Assembly (NCBI RefSeq): GCF_037027445.1 | Contig: NZ_JBANDL010000002.1 | Span: 806,001-870,000, forward strand | Reading direction: 5' to 3' | From: Lysobacter firmicutimachus | GTDB taxonomy: Bacteria > Pseudomonadota > Gammaproteobacteria > Xanthomonadales > Xanthomonadaceae | DNA length: 64,000 nucleotides | In this document: one piece after another, positions 26,453 to 34,467 of the stretch | How the letters are laid out: every line of letters begins with the position of its first letter | How positions within the stretch are numbered: position 1 is the stretch's first letter | Made by a program: the position numbers and the translations under genes | The notes under the pieces: model-generated | What the model was told of the DNA's origin: nothing | What the model saw: the letters and a program-made list of their open reading frames with translations, nothing else | Databases searched by the model: none

Positions 26453-27586
26453 ATGCTGCGCTCGCTCGCCTGCACTTTAGTGTTGCTGCTGTCCGCATCG
26501 CCCGCCGGCGCCGCGGCGATGAACGAATCCCTGGACATGGCCGTGCCGCAGGCGCCGGCGCCGTTGCGGGTCGAGGGGCGGCAGCGGTTGATGTACGAGC
26601 TGCACCTGACCAATTTCAGCAGTGCGCCGTGGGAGCTGCGGCGGGTCGACGTGCTGGACCGCGACGGCGGAGCGGTGCTGGCCGGTTTCGCCGGCGCCGA
26701 ACTGGCCGCGCGCCGGCAGTCGATCGGCGCTGCGGCGGCGACGCCGGCCGATGCCGCGTTGCGGCCGGGCGAGCGCGCGGTAGTGTTCGTCGAATTCGAT
26801 CTGCCCGCCGGGACCCTCGCGCCGGCGGCCTTGCGCCATCGCATCGGCTTGCTCGGCGCACAGGGCGAAGACGAGATCGAGGGCGCGCCGGTAGCGGTAA
26901 GCGAGCCTTCGACCCTTCTGCTCGGTCCGCCGCTGCGCGGCGGTCCTTGGGCGGCGGTGCATGCGCCGCAGTGGCCACGCGGCCACCGGCGCGTGTTCTA
27001 CACCTTCGACGGCCGCGCCCGCCTGCCCGGACGGCATGCGATCGACTGGGTCGCGGTCGACCGCGCCGGCCGTATTTTCCGCGGCGATCCGGACCGCACC
27101 GCGAACTCGCTGGGCTATGGCGCCGATGTACTCGCGGTCGCCGACGCCGAAGTCGTCGCCGCGCGCGACGGCGTCGCCGAGCGCGCGACCATCTCCGGCC
27201 ACCGCAAAAATACGCTGGACCTGGCGCCGGGCAACTATCTCGTGCTGGCCCTGCCGGATGGACGCTATGCCACCTACGAGCACCTGCGTCCGGGCAGTCT
27301 GCGCGTGCGGGTCGGCGAGCGCGTGCGCCGTGGCCAGACCCTCGCCGCGCTGGGCCACACCGGCGATTCCACCCGCCCGCACTTGCACTTCCATGTGTCC
27401 GACGGCGCCCGCCCCCTGGCCTCGGAAGGGCTGCCGTTCGTGTTCGAGCGTTTCGAACTGCTCGGGACCTATCCGCAGATCGATCGGCTCGGACGCGAGC
27501 CCTGGCAGGCGCTGGCGGCCGGCACCGAGCGCGAACGGCTCGGCGAGGCGCCCGCTTCCAACAGCGTGGTGATGTTCGCCAAGTGA
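26453..27586 (+). CDS. M23 family metallopeptidase, exported
   Basis: This 377-residue protein starts at ATG 26453, which begins a signal peptide (LRSLACTLVLLLSASPAGA); the longer open frame upstream is not a plausible leader. The N-terminal 170 residues are a beta-rich domain of unknown role. The C-terminal LytM/M23 domain shows RHAIDWV (His and Asp zinc ligands) and RPHLHFHV (the HxH pair), so it is predicted catalytically active. M23 enzymes cut peptidoglycan peptide bridges or secreted peptides. It converges on the biosynthetic operon that follows, with only 18 bases between the stops. Confidence 0.85.
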   Translation: MLRSLACTLVLLLSASPAGAAAMNESLDMAVPQAPAPLRVEGRQRLMYELHLTNFSSAPWELRRVDVLDRDGGAVLAGFAGAELAARRQSIGAAAATPADAALRPGERAVVFVEFDLPAGTLAPAALRHRIGLLGAQGEDEIEGAPVAVSEPSTLLLGPPLRGGPWAAVHAPQWPRGHRRVFYTFDGRARLPGRHAIDWVAVDRAGRIFRGDPDRTANSLGYGADVLAVADAEVVAARDGVAERATISGHRKNTLDLAPGNYLVLALPDGRYATYEHLRPGSLRVRVGERVRRGQTLAALGHTGDSTRPHLHFHVSDGARPLASEGLPFVFERFELLGTYPQIDRLGREPWQALAAGTERERLGEAPASNSVVMFAK

Positions 27587-27604
27587 CCGGCGCGCGGGTA
27601 CGCG

Positions 27605-28372
27605 TCAGCGCTGCGCCTCGACGATCATCGCGTGCGGGCAGTGCAGGTAGTTGTGCCAGAACTCGCTCGGCTGCACCTCGCGCCCGCTCTCGGCCAGCAC
27701 CGGCGCGTGCCAGCGCAACTGGGCGAAACCGGCCTCGGCGAAGGCGCGCTCGTGCGCCTCGCGCGACCAGTAGAACGCGTCCAGGTCGAGTATGTGTCCG
27801 CCGAACCAGGCGTGCAGATGCACCGGTGCCCCCTCGTACAGGGCCGGTGGCGCGCTGAGTTCCATGCCGTAATTGCGATACCAGCCCGGTTCGCGCGCGA
27901 ATTCCGGATTGAGCACTGCGGCGACGAAGCGGTCGCCGGGCGCGGACAGGGCGTGGAAGGCGGTGCGGCAGATCGAGGTGAGGCCGTGCAGGGTCGGCGC
28001 GTAAGGCAAGACGTAGATCGCGGTGACCAGATCGAAACGCTCGCCCAGATCGTCGGCGATCGTATCCGCGGCGCGGGTGGCGTCGCGCCAACGGTAACCG
28101 ATGCCCAGCGGCGTGCGGTCTTCGCGCCGACGGGCGTAGTCGATCATGCCTTCGGATACGTCCAGTCCCATGACCCGGCGCGCGCCGCGTTGGGCGATGG
28201 CGCGGGTGTACAGCCCGCTGCCGCAGCCCAGGTCGAGCACGCGCAGGCCGCCGGTATCGCCGAGTACACGCAGAACGCTGTGCATCTCGATGTGCTTGCG
28301 GAACGGCATCTGCTCGATGCTGTCTTCGTAGGCGTCGGCCAGGGCGTCGAACTGACTGTCGGCGTGGTTCAT
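27605..28372 (-). CDS. SAM-dependent methyltransferase of the cyclodipeptide operon
   Basis: This 255-residue class I methyltransferase has GAGGAG 6 bases before its ATG. The SAM-binding motif is VLDLGCGSGLYTRAI near residue 45, with motif II RRVMGLDVSEGMI. It is the last gene of the operon CDPS, P450, methyltransferase, with a 16-base gap from the P450. That context suggests it methylates the P450-oxidised diketopiperazine at a ring nitrogen, hydroxyl or carbon; the site cannot be read. Sequence outside the fold (YNYGM-like region and WHNYLHCPHAM) gives no substrate clue. Confidence 0.82.
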   Translation of the reverse strand: MNHADSQFDALADAYEDSIEQMPFRKHIEMHSVLRVLGDTGGLRVLDLGCGSGLYTRAIAQRGARRVMGLDVSEGMIDYARRREDRTPLGIGYRWRDATRAADTIADDLGERFDLVTAIYVLPYAPTLHGLTSICRTAFHALSAPGDRFVAAVLNPEFAREPGWYRNYGMELSAPPALYEGAPVHLHAWFGGHILDLDAFYWSREAHERAFAEAGFAQLRWHAPVLAESGREVQPSEFWHNYLHCPHAMIVEAQR

Positions 28373-28388
28373 GAACGGCTCCTCGTGA

Positions 28389-29597
28389 TTACCAGGCGAC
28401 CGGCAGACTGACCGGGCGGATGAACAGGATGTTGCGCTCCCATGGAATCTCGCTTGCCGGCAAGGCCAGGGCGAGGCGGGGGAAGCGCTCGAACAGCAGG
28501 CGGTAGGCCGATTCCAGAAACACCCGGGTCAGCGACGAGCCCAGGCAGAAATGCGGGCCGCTGCCGAAGGTGGCGGTGCCGTCGGTGTCGCGGTGGATGT
28601 CAAACTTTTCCGGATGCCGGTAATACTTCGGGTCCCAGGTGACGCCCAGCATGGTCGCGCACACCGCTTCGCCGCGGCGGATCAGGCCGTCGCCGACCGT
28701 CACGTCCTCGGTCGCCACGCGCGGCAGGCCGAGCACGCCGTTGTGGTGGTAGCGCAGAACTTCCTCGACCGCGCGCGGCCACAGCGCGGGGTCGTCGATG
28801 CATTGGCGCAGTTGCTGCGGGTGTACGAGCAGGGTCAGCAGGCCGGTCGACAGCGGCGGGATCAGCGGTTCGGAACCGGTGACGAACAGATAGCAGACCG
28901 TGCCGACCAGTTCCTGCTCGCTGATCCGGCCTTCGCGTTCGGCCTGGATCAAGGCGCCGATGGGATCGTCGTGATGCGGCTGATCGCGGCGCAGTTCGAT
29001 CACCCGGCGGGCGAAGTCGATCACCTGGGCCGTGGCCTGGGCGACCTCCTCGGCGCTGGCTTCGTAGTTGGTCTGGGTATGGAAGTATTCCAGGTAACGG
29101 GCGCGGAACTCGACCGGAACCTGCAGAATGTCGCAATTGCTGTGCAGCGGCAGCAGGTTGGAATAGGCCTGCATCAGGTCGACCGGATTGCTGCCGGCGG
29201 CCATCGCATCGAGCAGGGATTGCGCGTGGCGTTCGATCAAGGGCCGGTAGCGTTCGGCGCCGGCGCGGGTGTAGAACGGACCGATCACCTGCCGCACACG
29301 GGTGTGGTCGGGCGGGTCGAGGTTGAAGATGCCGCCCGGCACGGCGGTGAAATCTTCGCCGACGAAGCGCGGCGCGCCGTGAAAGGTGAGGTTGCGCGAG
29401 AAACGCCGGTCGCTGAGCACCATCGCGATGTCCTGCTTGCGCGTAAGCATCCACGCCGGGGTGCCGCTGGGCAGGCGGATCGGGCACAGCGGTCGGTGCT
29501 TGCGCGCCCAGGCGATGGTTTTCGGCGGCGTGCCCAGCGGGCCGATCGGGAAGGGGTAGTCGATCAACTCGGTTTGCTGTTCCAGCGAAAGCGTCAT
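28389..29597 (-). CDS. Cytochrome P450 of the cyclodipeptide operon
   Basis: This 402-residue bacterial class P450 has the ExxR motif in VEEVLRYHH and the heme-binding loop FGSGPHFCLG with axial Cys351. The I-helix reads FVTGSEPLIPP: the acid is kept, but the usual oxygen-activating Thr is replaced by Pro, as in some P450s with unusual chemistry. The synthase stop overlaps a GTG at 29612 that would add five residues (VSAAA); neither start has a clear ribosome site, and coupling favours the GTG. It probably oxidises, dehydrogenates or couples the diketopiperazine. A ferredoxin partner is not encoded nearby. Confidence 0.9.
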   Translation of the reverse strand: MTLSLEQQTELIDYPFPIGPLGTPPKTIAWARKHRPLCPIRLPSGTPAWMLTRKQDIAMVLSDRRFSRNLTFHGAPRFVGEDFTAVPGGIFNLDPPDHTRVRQVIGPFYTRAGAERYRPLIERHAQSLLDAMAAGSNPVDLMQAYSNLLPLHSNCDILQVPVEFRARYLEYFHTQTNYEASAEEVAQATAQVIDFARRVIELRRDQPHHDDPIGALIQAEREGRISEQELVGTVCYLFVTGSEPLIPPLSTGLLTLLVHPQQLRQCIDDPALWPRAVEEVLRYHHNGVLGLPRVATEDVTVGDGLIRRGEAVCATMLGVTWDPKYYRHPEKFDIHRDTDGTATFGSGPHFCLGSSLTRVFLESAYRLLFERFPRLALALPASEIPWERNILFIRPVSLPVAW

Positions 29598-29608
29598 GGC
29601 GGCGGCAC

Positions 29609-30331
29609 TCACGGCAGGCGGTGGACACTGACATAGCCCTGGCCGCGGTGGCGCGGCAGGGCGTCGTCGCGTTCGAGCAGGGCATGGACCAAGGGGATCG
29701 GACGCGGATAGACGAACACCGAGCTGGCGGCGCCGAAGATCGACGGACTGTCGACGAGGAACGGCAGCTCGGCCAGCGCGTACTGCACGGCGTACTGCAC
29801 GGCGGAATCCGACGCCGCTGCTCCGCCGCTGCCTGCGACCGCGCTGCGGGCGGCGCTCTCGCAGGCCTGGTGCAGCCAGGGCTCGCGGCGGCTGCGTCGT
29901 TCCAGCTCGCGCCGCAGATCCAGATAGGCGGCGCGATCCTGCAGCCGGGTCCAGGTATGCACCCGCTGTTCCGGCCGGTCGATGCCGCATTCCTGCAATT
30001 GGCGGGTCGCGGCATTGCGCAGGGCGTTGAGTGCATGACGCAGGCGGCGCACGGCATCGAGCGGACGCGCGCCCGCGGCGACCAGAGTGTGGGCGGCTTC
30101 GTAGCCGGGCAACAGCACGTCGATGCGGCGGAAGTGACCCACGCCCCAGGCGACCAGGCCTTGCACCGTGTGAGGATTGAACCCGCCGTTGAACGGACTC
30201 AGCCCGATCACGGCATGCTCGGCGATGTCGAACAGACGACGGCAGTGTTCGGTATAGGGCTGGGCCCGTAGCGAGGTTGGCGGCGATGCAGGAATGCAAA
30301 CAGCGGACACATCGGCGTTCGGCAGATTCAT
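29609..30331 (-). CDS. tRNA-dependent cyclodipeptide synthase (CDPS)
   Basis: This 240-residue enzyme joins two aminoacyl-tRNAs into a diketopiperazine. It starts at ATG 30331 with GGAG 7 bases upstream; an in-frame start further up would run into an Arg-rich, non-coding-like stretch. AVIGLSPFNGGFNP gives the nucleophile Ser45. Y184 and E188 in YALAELPF, and Y208 in VFVYPR, match AlbC Y178, E182 and Y202 in identity and relative spacing. Pro after Y208 points to the XYP-type subfamily, although Asn48 sits three after Ser45. Product identity cannot be predicted by eye. It is the first gene of the operon. Confidence 0.92.
   Translation of the reverse strand: MNLPNADVSAVCIPASPPTSLRAQPYTEHCRRLFDIAEHAVIGLSPFNGGFNPHTVQGLVAWGVGHFRRIDVLLPGYEAAHTLVAAGARPLDAVRRLRHALNALRNAATRQLQECGIDRPEQRVHTWTRLQDRAAYLDLRRELERRSRREPWLHQACESAARSAVAGSGGAAASDSAVQYAVQYALAELPFLVDSPSIFGAASSVFVYPRPIPLVHALLERDDALPRHRGQGYVSVHRLP
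29779..29802 (-). repeat. 12-base perfect tandem duplication inside the cyclodipeptide synthase gene
   Basis: The unit CGTACTGCACGG occurs twice in a row. On the coding strand it inserts four residues (VQYA repeated) immediately before the catalytic Tyr184. The reading frame is kept. It could be a recent slippage event or a fixed feature. Confidence 0.85.
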
Positions 30332-30783
30332 CGCGGGACTCCGGTGGCGTAAAAAGGACGACGTCCCACCGCTGCAAACGCATCTGGCACGGAAGCGACA
30401 GGCGTCGTTGCGGCCGCGGCTGGCGCCGCGCTGCGCAGGTGCAGGTGCAGGACGGGGACGAGAGCGAGCACCGCGACGCGACGCGCCCATCGGCGTCGCG
30501 TCGGACGGGGTGCATCTCCACTTCGTTCGGCGCAGAACTTACTCGCGCACGCAACGTCGAACCGTGATTGAAATCGCCGGATCGCGCGCGCCGATAGTGT
30601 GCTATCTGACTGAATTCAGAGATAAGTGAGCGTCGGTGATCGGCCATCGCGAAGCGTCGTGCGAAAGCCGATCGGCGTCACTGCTATCCCGAAAGATTCG
30701 CTCTCCGGGCACGGACTGGCGCGGTGCGACGCAGTTTCGCGGTGCGCCCTGTTCGCAACGCGTGCATTCAGCGGCGGGCTTCG
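30332..30783. other. 452-base intergenic region upstream of the cyclodipeptide operon
   Basis: I find no supported gene. Arg-rich ORFs on both strands are typical GC noise, including the extension of the synthase frame to 30490. The operon promoter should lie here, as should the 3' end signal of the capsule-side gene at 30784. No clear hairpin or promoter boxes were seen. Confidence 0.4.
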
Positions 30784-31551
30784 CTAATGCAGCGTGTCCA
30801 GTCTGGCGACGCACAGGCCGGCGGCTTCCTTGAGAAAGCGCCCGCTGCGTCGCAGCGCGCGTGGCGACGGTCGCCACGGCGGCAGTGCGTCGCTGAGCGG
30901 CGTCGCCGCGGTGGCGATGCCCTGCACGCGCCAGCCGGCGCGTTCGAACGTGCGTACGGCGCGCGGCAGGTGCTCGGGCGAGGTGACCAGAATGATGTCG
31001 TTCCAGCCGCGCGCCGCGCCGATCGTCCGACTGAAGCCCGCGTTGTCCGCGGTGTTGCGGCTGCGGTCCTCCAGCACCAGTGCCGACGCCGGCACGCCGA
31101 AGGCTCGGATCGAATCGGCCATGCGCCGTGCTTCGCTGCTGCCGGGCGTATGCGCGGTCGGTCCGCCGCTGAGCAGGATCTGCGGCGCCAGGCCGCGTTG
31201 CCACAAGCGCGCGCCGAGCGCGAGCCGATTGCCGGCCAATTGCGGCGCGGCCGCGTCAGCGGCCTCGTACTGGTCGGCGCGGCCGATATCGCCGCCGAGT
31301 ACGACGATCGCGTCGGCGCGCCGCGCCCGGGTTTCGCTCAGCGCGGGATAGCCGCGTGCGAGCGCCGCGGCGAGGCCGTCGGCGGCGACCGGCAGCGACC
31401 ACCACAGCGTCCACAGCGGTGCGATCAGCAACAATGCCAGCGCGCAGCGCCGCCAGCGCAGCGCCGCGGCGAGCAGCGCCAGCGCGGCCAAGCCGAGCGA
31501 GCCGTGCAGCGGCTCGAGCGGCCAGCGCAGCAGCTCGCCGAGCCCGCTCAT
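30784..31551 (-). CDS. YdcF/ElyC-like DUF218 membrane protein
   Basis: This 255-residue protein has three hydrophobic N-terminal segments (LGLAALALLAAAL, LALLLIAPLWTLW) followed by a DUF218 domain with ADAIVVLGGDIGR, APQILLSGGPTAH and ILVTSPEHLPRAV. DUF218 proteins such as ElyC and SanA act in envelope polysaccharide or lipid-carrier homeostasis. It is the last gene of the polysaccharide operon, 4 bases after the glycosyltransferase stop. It probably supports surface glycan production, but the reaction is unknown. Confidence 0.82.
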   Translation of the reverse strand: MSGLGELLRWPLEPLHGSLGLAALALLAAALRWRRCALALLLIAPLWTLWWSLPVAADGLAAALARGYPALSETRARRADAIVVLGGDIGRADQYEAADAAAPQLAGNRLALGARLWQRGLAPQILLSGGPTAHTPGSSEARRMADSIRAFGVPASALVLEDRSRNTADNAGFSRTIGAARGWNDIILVTSPEHLPRAVRTFERAGWRVQGIATAATPLSDALPPWRPSPRALRRSGRFLKEAAGLCVARLDTLH

Positions 31552-31555
31552 CGGC

Positions 31556-32809
31556 TCACTTGGAGGCGCGCAGCAGTCCGCCGCTGTCGTCGTCGAGCAA
31601 ACGGCTGAGCGCGTCGGTCATCAGGGTCGCCTGGCGATCGCGGGAGTAAGCCGGTGCCGCGGCCAAGCTGGCCTCGCGCAGGCGACGCATGCGCTCGGGG
31701 TCGGCGGCCAGTTCGCGGATGGCCTCGGCCATCGCCGCGCCGTCCTCCGGCGGCACGCACACGCCGCAGCCGGTGCTCTCGACGATCCGTGTGGCCTCGC
31801 CGCGCGGAAGCGACATCAGCGCCGGAATGCCCATGCCCATGCCTTCGAACAGCTTGGACGGGATCACGCTGCTGAACACAGGCGTGTCGCGCAGCGGGAT
31901 CAGCGACAGATCGCACAGGCTCCACAGCCGCGGCATCATGTCCTTGGGCTGACGCGGAATCATGCGCACGTTGTGCAGCCCGCGCTCGGCGACCAACTGC
32001 TCGACGCGGGCGCGTTCGGCGCCGCTGCCGGCGAAGAAGAAGGCGATGCGCGGCTCGTCGCGCAGGCGCTCGACCGCGTCCAGCACTTTTTCCAGGCCGT
32101 GGGCCATGCCGTGAGTGCCGAGGTAACCGACGACGAAGCGGCCGTCCAGGTCGTACTCGCGCGCCAGGGCTTCGTCGCGCGGGCCGGGCCGATAGCGTTG
32201 CAGGTCGACGCCGTTGAGCACCACATGGATCTTGCCGGCGTCGACGCCGCGCTGGATCAGCTCGTCGCGGAAGCTCTGGGTGACCGGCACGATCGCGTGG
32301 GCGCTGCGGTAGAGGAACATCTCCAGCTTTTCCAGCACCCGGATCGCCGGGCTGCGTTGCATCGCGCCGACCGCGGTGATCGATGCCGGCCACAGGTCGC
32401 GCAGTTCGAACACGAACGGGCGTCGGCGCAGCCGTGCCAGCGCCCAGCCGCCGAGCGCGCAGAAGAACTGCGGCGAAGTAGCGACGATCACGTCGTGGCG
32501 GCGCTCGAACAGGCCGAATCCGACCGAGGCCGCCATGAAGCTGAGGTAGTCCAGGGTGCGCTTGGCGAAACCCTCGTTGGCGGTGATGTAGGTCTTGACC
32601 CGGACCACGCGGATGCCGTCCAGCGTTTCCATGCTGCGCCAGGCGTTGCGATAGCCGGGAAACAGCTTGCCCTCGGGGAAGTTCGGCGCGCAGGTGATCA
32701 CCGTGACCTCGTGCCCGGCGCGCACCCAGCGCACCGCGTGTTCGTAGGTACGCGTGGCCGGCGCGTTGCCTTCCGGCGGGAAGTTGTCCGTGAGAAACAG
32801 AATGCGCAT
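31556..32809 (-). CDS. Family 4 glycosyltransferase, WbuB-like
   Basis: This 417-residue GT-B enzyme opens MRILFLTDNFPPEGNAPATR, the standard start of WbuB-like transferases. It shows FELRDLWPASI in the acceptor domain and VGYLGTHGMAHGL, PSKLFEGMGMGIP in the donor domain. Related enzymes add an amino sugar, often FucNAc, to a lipid-linked GlcNAc. That acceptor would fit the WecA activity encoded in this locus, but the donor is not predictable. It sits 5 bases downstream of the heparinase-like gene. Confidence 0.88.
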   Translation of the reverse strand: MRILFLTDNFPPEGNAPATRTYEHAVRWVRAGHEVTVITCAPNFPEGKLFPGYRNAWRSMETLDGIRVVRVKTYITANEGFAKRTLDYLSFMAASVGFGLFERRHDVIVATSPQFFCALGGWALARLRRRPFVFELRDLWPASITAVGAMQRSPAIRVLEKLEMFLYRSAHAIVPVTQSFRDELIQRGVDAGKIHVVLNGVDLQRYRPGPRDEALAREYDLDGRFVVGYLGTHGMAHGLEKVLDAVERLRDEPRIAFFFAGSGAERARVEQLVAERGLHNVRMIPRQPKDMMPRLWSLCDLSLIPLRDTPVFSSVIPSKLFEGMGMGIPALMSLPRGEATRIVESTGCGVCVPPEDGAAMAEAIRELAADPERMRRLREASLAAAPAYSRDRQATLMTDALSRLLDDDSGGLLRASK

Positions 32810-32814
32810 GAGCT

Positions 32815-34467
32815 TCAGCTGGTCCAGGTGAACACGATGGCGGCGCTGCCGGTGTCGCGCGGCACGGCGACTTCCAGCACGTCGCAGGCTTCGCTGCGGC
32901 CGAAGCCGGCGTGATAGGTGCTGGCGGCGACGTGGGTGCTCAGCCCCTCGGGCTCGCTGCGCCAGCGCAGCGCCTCGATGCCGTCGCCGGCGACGCGCGC
33001 AGCGCCGATGCGCAGGCCCGGCGGAGTACGATAGCGCGCGACGGCGCGGGCGAAGCGGCCCTCGATGCGGTCTTCCACCCGCAGTTGGTCTTCCTGCAGG
33101 CGCCACCGGCGGCAATGCACGGCGCGGCCGGGCAGGCGCTTGTAGCCGTCGTGCGCGGCTTCCAGCCAGACCCCGCCGCTGTCCTGGCCATGGCCGATCG
33201 CGAACGGCAGGGCGCGGCGGGCGACGCGGAAACTGCTCCAGACCTCGGAGGAGTCCTGGTCGTCGATCTGCACCGTGTTGTGCGCGGCGGTGCCGCGCTG
33301 CCACAGGCGCTCGGCGCCGATGTCGTAACGCGAGGTGCCGGCGTTCACCAGCACCCGGCGCCCGCGCAGGGACAGCTCGAAGCTCAGGGTATCGGCGTGA
33401 GCGTGGCCGGGCAGGTAGTTCGGACCGACTTCGCCGATATCGGCGATCAGCACCGCCTCGCCGTACTCCAGGCGCGCGTAGCCGGACTCGGGCAGCAACT
33501 GCAGGGCCTCGCCGGAGCGCTCCGGCGGAGTCAGCCCGAGCGAGCGCGCATAGTCCTGCAACGGCGCCAGTTCCGGCGCGATGCCGTGGGCGGCGTCGTT
33601 GAAGAAGGCGATGCCGCCGTCGGGATGGGTCATGACCGCGAGCCAGCCGAGCATCGATGCGGCGCGTGTCCGCCACAGTTCCAGATCCTCGCGCGACACC
33701 GCCGGAGCGTAGCGTTCGCCGAGCTGGATCAGGTCGAGCAAATCCTCGAGCAGGATCGCGTGGTACATCGGGCTGCGTTCGAAGTGACCGCCGTCGGCGA
33801 GGATCTGCTCGCCGATTTCGCGGCGCATGCCGCGCAGGCCGATGTCGAGCCAGCGCGCGCCTTCCTCGCCGTCGAAAAACAGGCCGGCGAACAGCAGGGC
33901 TTTGTAGTTGGCCCACAGATGATTGCCGAGCAGGTGCCGTTCCAGGCGGCCGGCCAGATAGCGGGCCTGTACGGCGAGGCTGTCGAGCGCGGCTTGGCGG
34001 GCGGCGTCGTCGGCGGGCGCGTGACCCGACAGCAACCACTTGATCCAGTTGACGGTGCGCAGCGACAGGCAATACGGCTCCCAGCCGTTGCCGGCGCCGG
34101 GTGGATTGGACGCGATCCAGCCGCGCACCAGGTCGGCGTGCCAGCCGGCGCGCGCCGCCGCGCCGTCGGCGACCAGATCGTCGAAGTAGTGCAGGTTGTA
34201 CAGCCACAGCTTGGGCAGGGCGCGATCGTTCCAGTCGCCGTTGCGCAGATCGTGCTCGGCATTGAGAAAACGGAACCGGTTCGGGCCCAGCATCGACGGC
34301 GCGCGCGCGCAGCCTTGCCACTGGCCGCGCGCCGGCATCGCCGGTGGCGCGGGCGACAGGTCGATGCGCGGCCGGTGCAACCGGTGCCAGGCACGGCCGT
34401 AGATCTGCACCGGGCGCAGATGGCGCACGGTGTACCACAGCCGCAGGGCGCGCGCCGAGGCGTTCAT
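32815..34467 (-). CDS. Heparinase II/III-like protein (alginate-lyase fold)
   Basis: This 550-residue protein has an alpha/alpha-toroid N-terminal half (LYNLHYFDDLVADG, NHLWANYKALLFAG) and a beta-sandwich C-terminal half with the family signature PGHAHADTLSFELS. There is no signal peptide. Members in polysaccharide clusters next to a bi-domain oxidoreductase are common, but whether they act as lyases, epimerases or transferases on the nascent glycan is unresolved. Start (34467) and the upstream gene's stop overlap as ATGA. Confidence 0.82.
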   Translation of the reverse strand: MNASARALRLWYTVRHLRPVQIYGRAWHRLHRPRIDLSPAPPAMPARGQWQGCARAPSMLGPNRFRFLNAEHDLRNGDWNDRALPKLWLYNLHYFDDLVADGAAARAGWHADLVRGWIASNPPGAGNGWEPYCLSLRTVNWIKWLLSGHAPADDAARQAALDSLAVQARYLAGRLERHLLGNHLWANYKALLFAGLFFDGEEGARWLDIGLRGMRREIGEQILADGGHFERSPMYHAILLEDLLDLIQLGERYAPAVSREDLELWRTRAASMLGWLAVMTHPDGGIAFFNDAAHGIAPELAPLQDYARSLGLTPPERSGEALQLLPESGYARLEYGEAVLIADIGEVGPNYLPGHAHADTLSFELSLRGRRVLVNAGTSRYDIGAERLWQRGTAAHNTVQIDDQDSSEVWSSFRVARRALPFAIGHGQDSGGVWLEAAHDGYKRLPGRAVHCRRWRLQEDQLRVEDRIEGRFARAVARYRTPPGLRIGAARVAGDGIEALRWRSEPEGLSTHVAASTYHAGFGRSEACDVLEVAVPRDTGSAAIVFTWTS

